The position numbers were made by a program, and so were the translations under genes. Positions 1 through 7,723 of a DNA stretch of 17,745 nt are shown piece by piece (positions within the stretch are counted from its first letter, which is position 1; each line of letters starts with the position of its first letter). The notes beneath the pieces were generated by a model, which did no database searches, was not told the DNA's origin, and saw only the letters and a program-made list of their open reading frames with translations. Source of the stretch: Elusimicrobia bacterium CG03_land_8_20_14_0_80_50_18 (GTDB taxonomy: Bacteria; CG03); contig PEUP01000059.1 in assembly GCA_002780705.1 (NCBI GenBank), forward strand, positions 1,162 to 18,906, in the 5' to 3' direction.

Positions 1-201
1 AGCTACTACGAGAAAGTGGAAGAGGTGACGGAAACGGGTGTCAGATATTTTTATAACTGTTCCGTTCTTTTTCAGCTTCCTGTGCAGCAGTACAAAGAGG
101 CCAGGAACAGGGCGATCAACGGCCTTGCCTCAAAAGCCAGAGAGATGAAGGACAAAGCCGCGGAAGAAGCGGCGATGGGTTTGCTGGATAAACTTCAGTA
201 A
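1..201 (+). CDS. C-terminal part of a secreted LPP20-like protein (5' end outside window)
   Basis: The frame is open from the first base and stops at 199-201 (TAA), giving about 66 residues; the true start lies upstream, so the in-frame GTG at 16 is unlikely to be the start. A predicted beta segment (RYFYNCSVLFQLP) is followed by a charged Lys/Glu/Ala-rich helix ending in GLLDKLQ. This strand-then-helix pattern, with a polar helix after a YxxxVLxxxP-like strand, resembles the end of LPP20-family lipoproteins. A similar segment recurs in the gene at 1028 (EVYICYMLVSYP, then a helix), suggesting related secreted modules. It lies on the same strand as the next two genes and is probably co-transcribed with them. 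Family assignment rests on pattern only, and neither a signal peptide nor a lipobox can be checked here. Confidence 0.6.
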   Translation, partial: SYYEKVEEVTETGVRYFYNCSVLFQLPVQQYKEARNRAINGLASKAREMKDKAAEEAAMGLLDKLQ

Positions 202-223
202 ATTCCTGAAGAATATTATCAGT

Positions 224-250
224 ACGGCCCGCCGCCCCGTGACGGGCCGT
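224..250 (+). other. GC-rich intercistronic hairpin
   Basis: ACGGCCCG (224-231) and CGGGCCGT (243-250) form a perfect 8-bp stem with an 11-nt loop. A competing smaller hairpin, CCCG-TGA-CGGG (236-246), uses part of the same bases. No U-tract follows, so it is not a classical intrinsic terminator. It sits between the stop at 201 and the likely Shine-Dalgarno (GGGG, about 254-257) of the FecR gene, where it could protect upstream mRNA from 3' decay or modulate translation. That role is inference. Confidence 0.5.
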
Positions 251-262
251 CGTGGGGAATCT

Positions 263-1027
263 ATGAAAAGAATCGTGTTTTGTCTCTTTTTGTTCTGCGC
301 TGTCTCCTCAGCGGGTGATGATTACGCCGCCATCGTCAACAGTGTTTCCGGCGATGTCAAGTCGCTGAAAAAGAACGCGTCGGAATGGGCGCGCGTCGTC
401 AATGGCGATGGCTTCTCAATCGGTGACATAATAAAAACTTTTACCGACGGAAGCTGTGAGATTTATCTGATAGACGGCACGATTTTTGAGGTCGGGCCGA
501 ATTCGCTGCTTAAAATAGACGAGCTTCACGGTGAGGACAGCTATCTCAAGCGCGCGATATTTGATCTTGAGATGGGTGAGCTGCTCTCTGAAATAGAAAA
601 GGGCCTTGACTACAGGGTGCGCACGCCCCAGGCTGTTTGCGCCGTGAGAGGCACAAGGTTCGCCGTGAAGGCCGGCGAGGAATCGCGCGTGGCGGTCTTT
701 GACGGAAAGGTTGGTGTGAGGCACTACGACAAAAGCGGCAAACTCGCGAAGCGCGCGCAGATTGTGAAAAAGATGCAGGAGGCCCGCGTGAGCCTTTACG
801 CCAAACCCCGGCTGAGTAAAAAACTTTCGGAGGATATGCGCTCGTCGTGTGAGCGTATGGCAAAACACCAGTTGCGGCGGCGTGAGCTCAGGAAGAAGAT
901 AATCAAGGAAAGGAAGGCGCTTCTCAAGGCCAGGGAAAAAAGAATACTTGATGCCGGGGAAAAGCAGAAAAAGGATCTCATACGGGAAAGAAGAGAAAGA
1001 AAAGCTCCTGCCAGAAGAACAAAATAA
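263..1027 (+). CDS. Secreted FecR-domain protein with a basic coiled-coil tail
   Basis: I chose ATG 263 (254 aa) because it begins directly with a signal peptide (MKRIVFCLFLFCAVSSA, cleavage near residue 17) and follows a GGGG stretch at suitable distance; an upstream in-frame GTG at 239 would bury the signal. Residues about 45-155 match the FecR fold: a G-D-I-I-K-T-F-T-D-G segment, an LIDGT-F-E-V-G strand pair, and the hallmark RTPQAVCAVRGTRFAV (120-135) followed by VAVFDGKVGV. FecR domains of this exported type are common in uncultured diderm phyla and need not work with a FecI sigma factor; none is visible here. Residues 185-254 are extremely rich in Lys/Arg/Glu and predicted helical, perhaps binding anionic surface polymer or nucleic acid (inference). 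The stop abuts the next start codon, so the two are probably translationally coupled. Function unknown. Confidence 0.75.
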   Translation: MKRIVFCLFLFCAVSSAGDDYAAIVNSVSGDVKSLKKNASEWARVVNGDGFSIGDIIKTFTDGSCEIYLIDGTIFEVGPNSLLKIDELHGEDSYLKRAIFDLEMGELLSEIEKGLDYRVRTPQAVCAVRGTRFAVKAGEESRVAVFDGKVGVRHYDKSGKLAKRAQIVKKMQEARVSLYAKPRLSKKLSEDMRSSCERMAKHQLRRRELRKKIIKERKALLKAREKRILDAGEKQKKDLIRERRERKAPARRTK

Positions 1028-2281
1028 TTGAAAGTTCGTTTTTTTATCTTCATCCTGATGGTTTTTTCCGCCGTTCACACGGGCCTTCATGCCGCGCCGC
1101 CGGCGTGGTTTGTCTCGCCTCCCGAGAGCTCTGAAAAATTTTATTTTCTGGCGTCCTCAAGTTCTCCCGACAAAACCGAGGCCCAAAAATTATCCTTTAG
1201 AAAAATAGTAATGGATTCTTCCTCGTATCTGGGGACACATTTTGACCGCGCCAAACTTGAGATGCTCCATGAGGCCTATGACAAGGACATAGCCTCAGAG
1301 GTCTACATATGCTACATGCTGGTCTCATATCCGCGCGCCGATACCGCGGCTAAGGCATTGCAGGAGGAGTGGCGCGTGAAAGAGATAAACAAACTCTTTA
1401 CATCATCCGTCCAAAAAAGTAAAAGTCTGGCCGGGAGGGACAAGGTCATAGAGGCCATAATGACGCTGTCGGCGGCCAGGGCCGGCGAGCTTTTGCCGGA
1501 TGTGAAAAAAACCGAGCTGGACAATATGATAAAAGAGCTCGTCACAAGGGTGCAGGTGAGGCCTCTTGAATATCCCCGCGCGGGGAATACAAAGACGGAG
1601 TTCAGGGGTGATATAGGCGTGCTCGTGAGTGTGGCCGGCCGCACGGATCGGCCCGTCAGCGGGATAAATGTGAATTTTTCTTTTGTAAAAAACACAGGTC
1701 ATATTGAGCCCGTTTCAGCGGTCACTGACAAAAAAGGCCTCGCGGCGGTGAAGGTGAGACGCTTCAACCATCCGGGTGAGGCTGTCATACAGGCGGCTCT
1801 ATCCAGCTCCGGCGTTCCGGAACTCGCCTATATCACTCCGGCGCAGTTTCAAATTGAAGTCGGCGGCGCGAGGGCGGAGATCATGAAATCCGCTATGCCG
1901 GCGCGGCGAGGCGGCACAAAAAAACAGAATGTGGCTCTTTTGGAAGACAATTTGCCGGTGGGGGTGATCGCTCTTGAGATAGATCTGCAGCCGGAAAAGC
2001 TGATTGTCTCGGTGAAAATAGTGCCTACAAAAGACCTGGCCGGCTTTATCGTGGACAAGCAGGCTCATGTGGAGGGGATCAAAATCGTTGAGATGTCAAA
2101 GACTCTCACAAGAGAGGTTGAAAAGATAAAGGAAGGTGACAATTTCAGCATTGAGATAGCACCTTTTGAGATAATCATAGTGGCGCAGAAAGCGCAGCGG
2201 GAGAAAGTCAAGCTGCCCCTGGGCGGTGAGCAAGACACCATTCAGCAGCTTCTGCTCAACTATGTCCTGCTCTATCTGTAA
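1028..2281 (+). CDS. Secreted protein, LPP20-like N-terminal half plus Ig-like domain
   Basis: 417 aa beginning with TTG at 1028, the base after the previous TAA. The start is chosen because it alone gives a complete signal peptide (MKVRFFIFILMVFSAVHTGLHA, cleavage near residue 22). No clear Shine-Dalgarno is visible, so coupling to the FecR gene is likely. The mature protein opens with PPAWFVSPP, then FYFLASSSS and a helix (residues about 37-60), the layout of LPP20-type lipoproteins, although no lipobox cysteine is present. EVYICYMLVSYP (91-102) resembles the strand in the partial gene at 1-201. Residues about 175-262 look like a bacterial Ig-like (Big_1/invasin type) domain: VRPLEYP, V-S-G-I-N-V-N-F-S-F, and TDKKGLAAVKVR (233-244). 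The C-terminal 150 residues are unrecognised. Probably periplasmic or surface-located; role unknown. Confidence 0.7.
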   Translation: MKVRFFIFILMVFSAVHTGLHAAPPAWFVSPPESSEKFYFLASSSSPDKTEAQKLSFRKIVMDSSSYLGTHFDRAKLEMLHEAYDKDIASEVYICYMLVSYPRADTAAKALQEEWRVKEINKLFTSSVQKSKSLAGRDKVIEAIMTLSAARAGELLPDVKKTELDNMIKELVTRVQVRPLEYPRAGNTKTEFRGDIGVLVSVAGRTDRPVSGINVNFSFVKNTGHIEPVSAVTDKKGLAAVKVRRFNHPGEAVIQAALSSSGVPELAYITPAQFQIEVGGARAEIMKSAMPARRGGTKKQNVALLEDNLPVGVIALEIDLQPEKLIVSVKIVPTKDLAGFIVDKQAHVEGIKIVEMSKTLTREVEKIKEGDNFSIEIAPFEIIIVAQKAQREKVKLPLGGEQDTIQQLLLNYVLLYL

Positions 2282-2299
2282 AAGCATTTCTTTATAGAA

Positions 2300-3196
2300 T
2301 TAGATGACAGATGCGGGATCGCAGATAAATTTTACCGATTCGCTCTGAATCTGTATTTCAGCTTCGCGTAAAAAACCCATGAATTCGCCGTCGGCGTGCC
2401 AGGGCAGGGGCTTTTCGGATTTCAGAAAAGCGGAGCTTGTCCTGAGACGCGCTACTCCTTTTATCTCCCTGTTTCCGGCAAGGGCGGTCAAAATACTCAT
2501 CAGGCTCGACAGCGTCATTTTCTCAAAGACCAGCAGATCGCCGAGCCCGTCTTTCTGCGAAAAATCATTTCCCCAGCGGAAATTACCGCCCCAGAACAAC
2601 CCGTTCATAAATATGGACTGGAAGGAGCGCGCGCTGTAATCTCCGCATCTGACATCAAAAAACTGTTTGCGCGCCAGCATTTTGTAAAGCCCGGCGGCGT
2701 AATGGGCTTTTTTGCCGAGGGTCTTTTTTATCAGAAGATTGCTCTCAGCTATCCTTACGATATCGGCTGTGAGGCCGAAGTCAGCCATTGAATAAAAATG
2801 TCTCCCGCCTCCGGGGTGAATAACAAGTCCGCTGTCAACTTTTTGCGTCTGTCCTCTTCTGATTATCTCAACAGCGTCTTCAAAACGGCGGGGTATTCCG
2901 AGGCTGACGGCGGCGACATCGCTCATGCCGGAGGGTATTATGCCTATGGCCACATTGGAAGAGACTTTTAAAACGCCGTTCATGACGGCGCCGAGCATTC
3001 CGTCACCGCCGCAGAAGATGACGGGGTTCACGCCTATCATGGCGAAGTGTTCCGATTTTTTCTCGGCGTCTTGGAGGCTGGCGGCTGAAACAATATCCGA
3101 TTCTTCAATATCAAGCGCCGAAGCTATGCGCGGCGCGAGCCTCGCGGCTTTGCCTCTTCCCGCGGAGGGATTGATAATAACTTTGGAATTGAGCAT
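2300..3196 (-). CDS. Diacylglycerol/lipid kinase, DagK-YegS family
   Basis: 298 aa, close to the usual 290-310 for soluble bacterial lipid kinases. The family uses ATP to phosphorylate diacylglycerol or related lipids, at the cytoplasmic face of the membrane. Visible signatures: NPSAGRGKA (9-17), the nucleotide-binding CGGDGML (62-68; usually GGDGT), GIIPSG (85-90), and in the C-terminal domain DFSQKDGLGDLLVFE (211-225) and HADGEF (267-272; the family's DGE). The stretch after IIP reads SGMSDVA where most relatives have LGTGNDFA, an unusual substitution in a conserved nucleotide-site loop. It runs convergent to the gene at 1028 (18-bp gap, no terminator seen) and divergent from argS. No Shine-Dalgarno is visible upstream of the ATG. 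True substrate cannot be read from sequence. Confidence 0.85.
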   Translation of the reverse strand: MLNSKVIINPSAGRGKAARLAPRIASALDIEESDIVSAASLQDAEKKSEHFAMIGVNPVIFCGGDGMLGAVMNGVLKVSSNVAIGIIPSGMSDVAAVSLGIPRRFEDAVEIIRRGQTQKVDSGLVIHPGGGRHFYSMADFGLTADIVRIAESNLLIKKTLGKKAHYAAGLYKMLARKQFFDVRCGDYSARSFQSIFMNGLFWGGNFRWGNDFSQKDGLGDLLVFEKMTLSSLMSILTALAGNREIKGVARLRTSSAFLKSEKPLPWHADGEFMGFLREAEIQIQSESVKFICDPASVI

Positions 3197-3217
3197 AATG
3201 CGATTTTATTATAGAAT
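3189..3217 (+). promoter_or_regulatory. Putative sigma-70 promoter of argS
   Basis: TTGAGC (3189-3194), 17-bp spacer, TAGAAT (3212-3217). Predicted start is near 3224, giving a leader of about 40 nt that contains GGAG (3252-3255) 8 nt before the argS ATG. The -35 box lies within the first codons of the divergent kinase gene, and the -10 shares two bases with the opposing TATAAT. Confidence 0.5.
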
Positions 3218-3237
3218 ATAAAACCGTGCTGTGGAAA
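3208..3237 (-). promoter_or_regulatory. Putative promoter of the lipid kinase gene
   Basis: On the minus strand a perfect TATAAT (3213 down to 3208) has TTTCCA (3237-3232; four of six consensus bases) 18 bp upstream. Transcription would start near 3201, only about 5 nt before the ATG, which also lacks a Shine-Dalgarno. This implies a nearly leaderless mRNA. It overlaps the argS -10 box on the other strand. Confidence 0.4.
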
Positions 3238-3263
3238 GTTCCGATTGTAGTGGAGAATAACAA

Positions 3264-4808
3264 ATGCTGGATTTTATAAGAGAAGCCGTCAACGGAGCGC
3301 TGAATTTACTCGGCGCTGAAATGACCGGCGATTTTGATGTGATGACGGCGCCGGATTTCACGAATTGTGATTACGCGACAAACGCCGCCGTGAAGATGGC
3401 TGTCAAAAACAAGAAAAAGGCCGCGGACGATTTGGCTGGAGCTCTTGAAAAAAGCGGTCTCTTTGAAGATGTTAAGGTAATCATGCCCTTTGTCAATATG
3501 AAACTGGCTATGGGGTCGCTGGTCAAAATGCTCAATGACGGGGACAGGCCGTTTCCCGCGAAAAAGGAAAAGCTCCTGATAGAATTCGTTTCCGCCAATC
3601 CCACGGGCCCTCTTCACATAGGTCATCTCAGGGGAGCCGTGATGGGGGACGCTCTGGCGCGCATTTTCAGTTTTACGGGTTATGAGGTGATAACACATTA
3701 TTATGTCAACGACAGGGGCCGTCAGGTGCGTCTTCTGGGAGAATCCATTCTCGCCGCCAAAGCCGGCCAGCCGCAACCTGAGGGCGGATATTCGGGGGAC
3801 TGTGTTAACGGGATAGCGAAAGATATTTCATCCGGAGACAGCGTGGAGAAAATCAGTGATATGGCCGTGGAGCGGATACTGGCGGGTATCAAGACGACGC
3901 TCGTCCGGCTCGGCATAGTTTTTGACATTTTTTACAGCGAGAAGAAACTTTATGATGAAGGCCATGTGAGCAGGACCCTGGAAAAACTGAAAGATAAAAA
4001 AGCTGTTTTTGAAAAAGACGGCGCCGTGTGGCTTGATGTCAGCGACAGGGATGACAAGGACAGGGTGCTGTACAAAACAGACGGCGAGCCGACCTACTTT
4101 CTCTCGGACATAGCCTATCACGACGAAAAATTCAATGAAGCCGATATTTGCATAAACATATGGGGCGCGGATCATCACGGATATGTCGGGCGTCTGAAAA
4201 GCGCCGTGGAGCTGCTCGGCAGAAACGCCGATAAGCTGGAAATAATACTTTATCAGCTTGTGCGGCTCAAGAGGGGCGATCAGCTCCTCAAGATGTCAAA
4301 AAGAGACGGGACATTTCTTCTCGCCGACGATGTCATAGACGAGGTGGGCCCCGACGCCGTGCGCTTCTTTCTTGTATCAAGGAAGGGTGACGCCCAGATG
4401 GATTTTGACCTTGACCTGGCGAAAGAGCAGTCCAGCAAAAACCCGGTGTATTATCTGCAGTACGCTCACGCCAGGATTTGTTCCATATTTGAAAAGGCCG
4501 GAGAAATGGGAATCCAAGCATCCCCCTGCGGCGGGATGATAGGAGAGGAAGCGAGAGATATCATTAAAAAAATATGTGAATTCACTGACAAGGCAGCGCT
4601 GGCTTCCCAGGAAAGGGCGCCTCATCACATAACGGGATATCTCATGGAGCTCTGCGGTCTGTTTCACGGGTATTATGACCGTAATAAGGTGCTGGACGGT
4701 TCAGATCCTCTTCTTTCCTCTCAGCGGCTCTTTTTGGCCGGCCGGGTGCGGGAGACTGTAAAGAAAGGCCTGGGCCTTCTTGGAATAACGGCTCCGGAGA
4801 GGATGTAG
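3264..4808 (+). CDS. argS: Arginyl-tRNA synthetase (class I)
   Basis: 514 aa. Charges tRNA-Arg with arginine in the cytoplasm. An N-terminal Add-1-like region (1-100) precedes the Rossmann core with SANPTGPLHIGHLRG (HIGH at 118-121), YYVNDRGRQ (146-154), WGADHHGYVGR (300-310) and the KMSKR loop at 343-347. Arginyl enzymes often have a degenerate KMSKS loop, but here it is well kept. The C-terminal DALR anticodon-binding domain (about 395-514) carries the expected YLQYAHARI and ends without the usual extra residues; at 514 aa the protein is shorter than the 550-580 aa of common relatives. GGAG 8 nt upstream of ATG supports the start. The gene is apparently monocistronic. A tRNA-Arg gene lies about 4.7 kb downstream in the same window. 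Confidence 0.97.
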   Translation: MLDFIREAVNGALNLLGAEMTGDFDVMTAPDFTNCDYATNAAVKMAVKNKKKAADDLAGALEKSGLFEDVKVIMPFVNMKLAMGSLVKMLNDGDRPFPAKKEKLLIEFVSANPTGPLHIGHLRGAVMGDALARIFSFTGYEVITHYYVNDRGRQVRLLGESILAAKAGQPQPEGGYSGDCVNGIAKDISSGDSVEKISDMAVERILAGIKTTLVRLGIVFDIFYSEKKLYDEGHVSRTLEKLKDKKAVFEKDGAVWLDVSDRDDKDRVLYKTDGEPTYFLSDIAYHDEKFNEADICINIWGADHHGYVGRLKSAVELLGRNADKLEIILYQLVRLKRGDQLLKMSKRDGTFLLADDVIDEVGPDAVRFFLVSRKGDAQMDFDLDLAKEQSSKNPVYYLQYAHARICSIFEKAGEMGIQASPCGGMIGEEARDIIKKICEFTDKAALASQERAPHHITGYLMELCGLFHGYYDRNKVLDGSDPLLSSQRLFLAGRVRETVKKGLGLLGITAPERM

Positions 4809-5021
4809 GCGGCTCCGGTGGTCATAGCGAGATTCGCGTTTTTTCTTCTGACGGTGTCGCTCGTCTGCTTTCGCACAGGCCGGAGCTTTTCGCCAAATTC
4901 CTCCGCGCGGGGTGTTTTCCTTCAGTTCTCTGTGCCCGCCCATGCGGCTGAGCTCAAAATCGGAGATAGTTCTCTTGACCATAAGCGGTGCGGGCGACAC
5001 CGGTCTGGGTATTGAGTGAAA

Positions 5022-5041
5022 TTACTCAGTGGTGTGAGTAA
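5022..5041. repeat. Inverted repeat TTACTCA-N6-TGAGTAA
   Basis: TTACTCA (5022-5028) and TGAGTAA (5035-5041) form a perfect 7-bp stem with a GTGGTG loop. A further TGAGT occurs just upstream at 5013-5017. No T-run follows, so it is not an obvious terminator; a dyad operator about 65 bp before the glgP -35 box is possible. Confidence 0.45.
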
Positions 5042-5069
5042 AGTTCAAATAAGGATTGAAATGCTTCAT

Positions 5070-5082
5070 CCGCCTATGGCGG
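5070..5082. repeat. Short palindrome CCGCC-TAT-GGCGG
   Basis: A 5-bp perfect GC-rich inverted repeat around TAT, located in the glgP upstream region. Such short palindromes often occur as dispersed intergenic repeats; only this copy was noticed in the window. Confidence 0.4.
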
Positions 5083-5083
5083 G

Positions 5084-5111
5084 GTCAACCTCTGTCACCA
5101 TTGCGGTTGAC
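5084..5111. promoter_or_regulatory. Candidate operator overlapping the glgP -35 box
   Basis: GTCAACC (5084-5090) and GGTTGAC (5105-5111) are perfect inverted copies whose centres lie 21 bp apart, about two helical turns. The right half overlaps TTGACA (5107-5112). A dimeric regulator bound here would occlude RNA polymerase. The regulator is unknown; the role is inferred from geometry alone. Confidence 0.35.
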
Positions 5112-5135
5112 AAGAACAGGTGAGAATCATAGAAT
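5107..5135 (+). promoter_or_regulatory. Strong sigma-70 promoter of glgP
   Basis: Perfect TTGACA (5107-5112), 17-bp spacer, TAGAAT (5130-5135; five of six). Predicted start is near 5142, leaving a 30-nt leader with AAGG (5168-5171) next to the ATG and AGGCGG (5161-5166) a few bases further upstream. The -10 box is identical to the one proposed for argS. Confidence 0.65.
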
Positions 5136-5171
5136 AACGGCAAGTTTATATACAGCAGAAAGGCGGCAAGG

Positions 5172-7691
5172 ATGACTGAAGAAGAGAAAAAGAAAAAAGA
5201 GATACAGGAAGACCTCCTGAAAAATTACAGAAAACGCATGGACTCCTCGGCCCTGCGCCTGTCCATTAAAAATCACCTGTGCTACACCCGCGCGAAAGAC
5301 GAGTTTTCGGCGACAAATTATGACAAATACATGGGCCTCTGCTACGCTATACGCGACAGAATGGTGGAACGATGGTCCAAGACCCAGCAGAGCTATTATA
5401 ACGAAAATGTGAAGAGGGTGTATTATCTTTCTCTTGAATTCCTTCTGGGCCGTGCGCTGCTTAACAACATAATCAACCTGAATCTCATTGAAGAAGTGAA
5501 GTATGTCATCAAAAAAGGCGGCGACGACCTTAATGCGCTTCTGGAACTGGAACCCGACGCTGGACTGGGCAACGGCGGCCTCGGCCGGCTTGCCGCCTGT
5601 TATCTGGATTCAATGGCCACGCTCGGCCTGCCGGGCTACGGCTACGGGCTTCACTATGAATTCGGCATATTCAAACAGATGATCCAGGACGGTTATCAGG
5701 TGGAAGCGCCGGACGAGTGGCTTAAATTCGGCTCCCCCTGGGAAATAGAAAGGCCGGAATACGCCATCAATGTGCAGTTTTACGGAAAAAGCGTTCCCGA
5801 AAAGGATGATTTCGGCCAGCCGCATTTTGTCTGGAAAGACACAAAGGATATCCTTGCAATCCCTCACGATATGCCGATAATAGGATACGGCAACAACACG
5901 GTGAACACCTTGCGGCTCTGGTCCGCGCGTTCGTCAAACCAGTTTGACCTGCAAATTTTCAATCACGGTGACTACATGAAGGCGGTGGAGGACAAGAACC
6001 GCACGGAAAATATATCAAAGGTGCTTTATCCCAACGACAATATCTACGAGGGGAAAGAACTGCGTTTCAAGCAGGAGTATTTTTTCGTGTCAGCCACCCT
6101 GCAGGACATAATAAGGCGGTATCTCAAAACTTATGATAATTTTGACCGTTTCTCCGATAAGGTGGCCATACAGCTCAATGACACGCACCCTGCGCTGGGC
6201 ATACCGGAGCTCATGCGCCTGCTGATAGATGTTCACGGGCTGAAATGGGATAAGGCCTGGGACATCACAAGGAAAACTTTCGCTTTTACCAATCACACGG
6301 TAATGCAGGAGGCGCTTGAAAAATGGTCGCTCAATCTCTTTGAGACGGTGCTTCCCCGGCATCTGGAAATCATCTATGAGATAAACAGGATTTTTCTTAC
6401 TGATTTGCGCGGCAGATACCCCGACGATCACATGAAAGTCAACTGGATGTCTATCGTCTCCGACGACAGTGAAAAGCAAATCAGGATGGCTAACCTCGCC
6501 ATTGTCGGCTCTCATTCCGTCAACGGCGTGGCGAAGCTCCACACCGAGATACTTAAAAGCGAGGTCTTCCGGGATTTCTACGAGTTGTACCCCGGCAAAT
6601 TCAGCAACAAGACAAACGGCATCACGCAGCGCCGCTGGCTCCTTGTGGCCAATCATTATCTTTCGCGGCTTATAAGGGAGAAAATAGGCGACGGCTGGAT
6701 AATAAATCTTTCCGAGATCAAAGGCCTTGAAAAATTCGCGGATGACAGGGATACGCTGATAAATCTCTACAACATAAAACTTGAAAACAAGAAGAAACTG
6801 GCCGAACACATAAAGAAAGAGTGCGGTGTGGAGGTGAACCCCGAATCCATATTTGATTCTCAGGTGAAGAGAATCCACGAATACAAAAGGCAGTTCCTGA
6901 ACGCTTTAAGGATACTCGTGATGTATAAGGGCATCAAGCAGAACCCCTCTTTTCTGCCGGCTCCTGTCACATTTATTTTCGCGGGCAAGTCGGCGCCAGG
7001 ATACGCCAGGGCCAAGCTCATCATAAAATTCATCAACAGCGTCGCGGAACTGGTCAACGGCGATAATAGCATAAACGGAAAGATGAAAGTGGTCTTCCTG
7101 CCGAATTACGGCGTGTCTCTGGCCGAGAAGATAATACCGGCCAGCGATGTCTCAGAGCAGATATCGATGGCGGGGACGGAGGCCTCCGGCACCGGGAATA
7201 TGAAGTTCGCGCTCAACGGAGCCCTGACGCTGGGCACGCTTGACGGGGCGAACATAGAGATTCTGGAACATGTGGGCGCGGAGAACATATACATTTTCGG
7301 TCTTAACGCCGAACAGATAAAGGAACAGACGCGTAACGGTTCATATAATCCGCGTGAGATATACGAATCTTCCGCTGAGATCAGAGAGGCGCTTGATATG
7401 CTCAAATCAGGTGAGTTAGCCGGAGGCGACGGCGAGCTATTCAAGCCTTTGTACGATTCGCTGCTTTCCGGTGATGGCGGAGGGAATCCGGACAGGTATT
7501 TCCTGCTGGCTGACATCGGCGACTATCTCGCGAAGACCCTCCGGTTTAACAGAGATTACGGCGACAAACTGCTATGGCAGAAAAAAGCTCTCTTGAACAT
7601 AGCCAACATGGGATATTTTTCAAGCGACAGGGCAGTGAAGGAATATGCCGACGAGATATGGGGGGCGCACTCCGTTAAAATAGACAGCTGA
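5172..7691 (+). CDS. glgP: Glycogen/starch phosphorylase (GT35)
   Basis: 839 aa, the normal length for the maltodextrin/glycogen phosphorylase family. Cleaves alpha-1,4-glucan ends with phosphate to release glucose-1-phosphate, in the cytoplasm, using pyridoxal phosphate. Recognised blocks: YYLSLEFLLGR near 84-94, EPDAGLGNGGLGRLAACYLDSMA (about 127-149), DGYQVEAPDEWL (173-184), QLNDTHPALGIPELMR, and FAGKSAPGYARAK. The PLP-lysine motif EASGTGNMKFALNG is complete, with the Schiff-base lysine at about residue 678. The N-terminal 20 residues are Lys/Glu-rich and poorly conserved. ATG is preceded by AGGCGG/AAGG. No glycogen synthase, branching or debranching genes are in the window, so the gene stands alone between its own promoter and that of rho. 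Malto- versus glycogen preference cannot be decided. Confidence 0.96.
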   Translation: MTEEEKKKKEIQEDLLKNYRKRMDSSALRLSIKNHLCYTRAKDEFSATNYDKYMGLCYAIRDRMVERWSKTQQSYYNENVKRVYYLSLEFLLGRALLNNIINLNLIEEVKYVIKKGGDDLNALLELEPDAGLGNGGLGRLAACYLDSMATLGLPGYGYGLHYEFGIFKQMIQDGYQVEAPDEWLKFGSPWEIERPEYAINVQFYGKSVPEKDDFGQPHFVWKDTKDILAIPHDMPIIGYGNNTVNTLRLWSARSSNQFDLQIFNHGDYMKAVEDKNRTENISKVLYPNDNIYEGKELRFKQEYFFVSATLQDIIRRYLKTYDNFDRFSDKVAIQLNDTHPALGIPELMRLLIDVHGLKWDKAWDITRKTFAFTNHTVMQEALEKWSLNLFETVLPRHLEIIYEINRIFLTDLRGRYPDDHMKVNWMSIVSDDSEKQIRMANLAIVGSHSVNGVAKLHTEILKSEVFRDFYELYPGKFSNKTNGITQRRWLLVANHYLSRLIREKIGDGWIINLSEIKGLEKFADDRDTLINLYNIKLENKKKLAEHIKKECGVEVNPESIFDSQVKRIHEYKRQFLNALRILVMYKGIKQNPSFLPAPVTFIFAGKSAPGYARAKLIIKFINSVAELVNGDNSINGKMKVVFLPNYGVSLAEKIIPASDVSEQISMAGTEASGTGNMKFALNGALTLGTLDGANIEILEHVGAENIYIFGLNAEQIKEQTRNGSYNPREIYESSAEIREALDMLKSGELAGGDGELFKPLYDSLLSGDGGGNPDRYFLLADIGDYLAKTLRFNRDYGDKLLWQKKALLNIANMGYFSSDRAVKEYADEIWGAHSVKIDS

Positions 7692-7723
7692 AAAGTTTGC
7701 GTGGACGATACGCGAATTGCTTA

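Larger units (their letters stand above)
4809..5171. other. 363-bp argS-glgP intergenic region
   Basis: I see no supported gene. The first 200 bp has short open frames on both strands (4818-5015 plus, 4701-5000 minus), neither convincing. The second half is regulatory in appearance, with three inverted repeats (5022-5041, 5070-5082, 5084-5111) and a near-consensus promoter for glgP (5107-5135). No intrinsic terminator for argS is visible. Confidence 0.6.

Noticed and set aside
416..1090. 224-codon minus-strand frame over the FecR gene
   Set aside because: The plus-strand gene has a signal peptide and FecR motif, while this frame has neither and spans two real genes.
4789..4818. 9-bp direct repeat CGGCTCCGG at 4789-4797 and 4810-4818
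   Set aside because: Short, GC-rich, only two copies at the end of argS; likely chance.
4701..5015. Short open frames on both strands after argS (minus 4701-5000; plus GTG at 4818 with a hydrophobic start)
   Set aside because: The minus frame runs into the argS coding end and looks coding only if a frameshift is assumed. The plus frame has a weak ribosome-binding site and a low-complexity Arg/Ser-rich tail. A decayed gene is possible but not supportable.
6090..6878. 262-codon open frame antisense to glgP
   Set aside because: Antisense to conserved phosphorylase sequence; no ribosome-binding site or recognisable domain.
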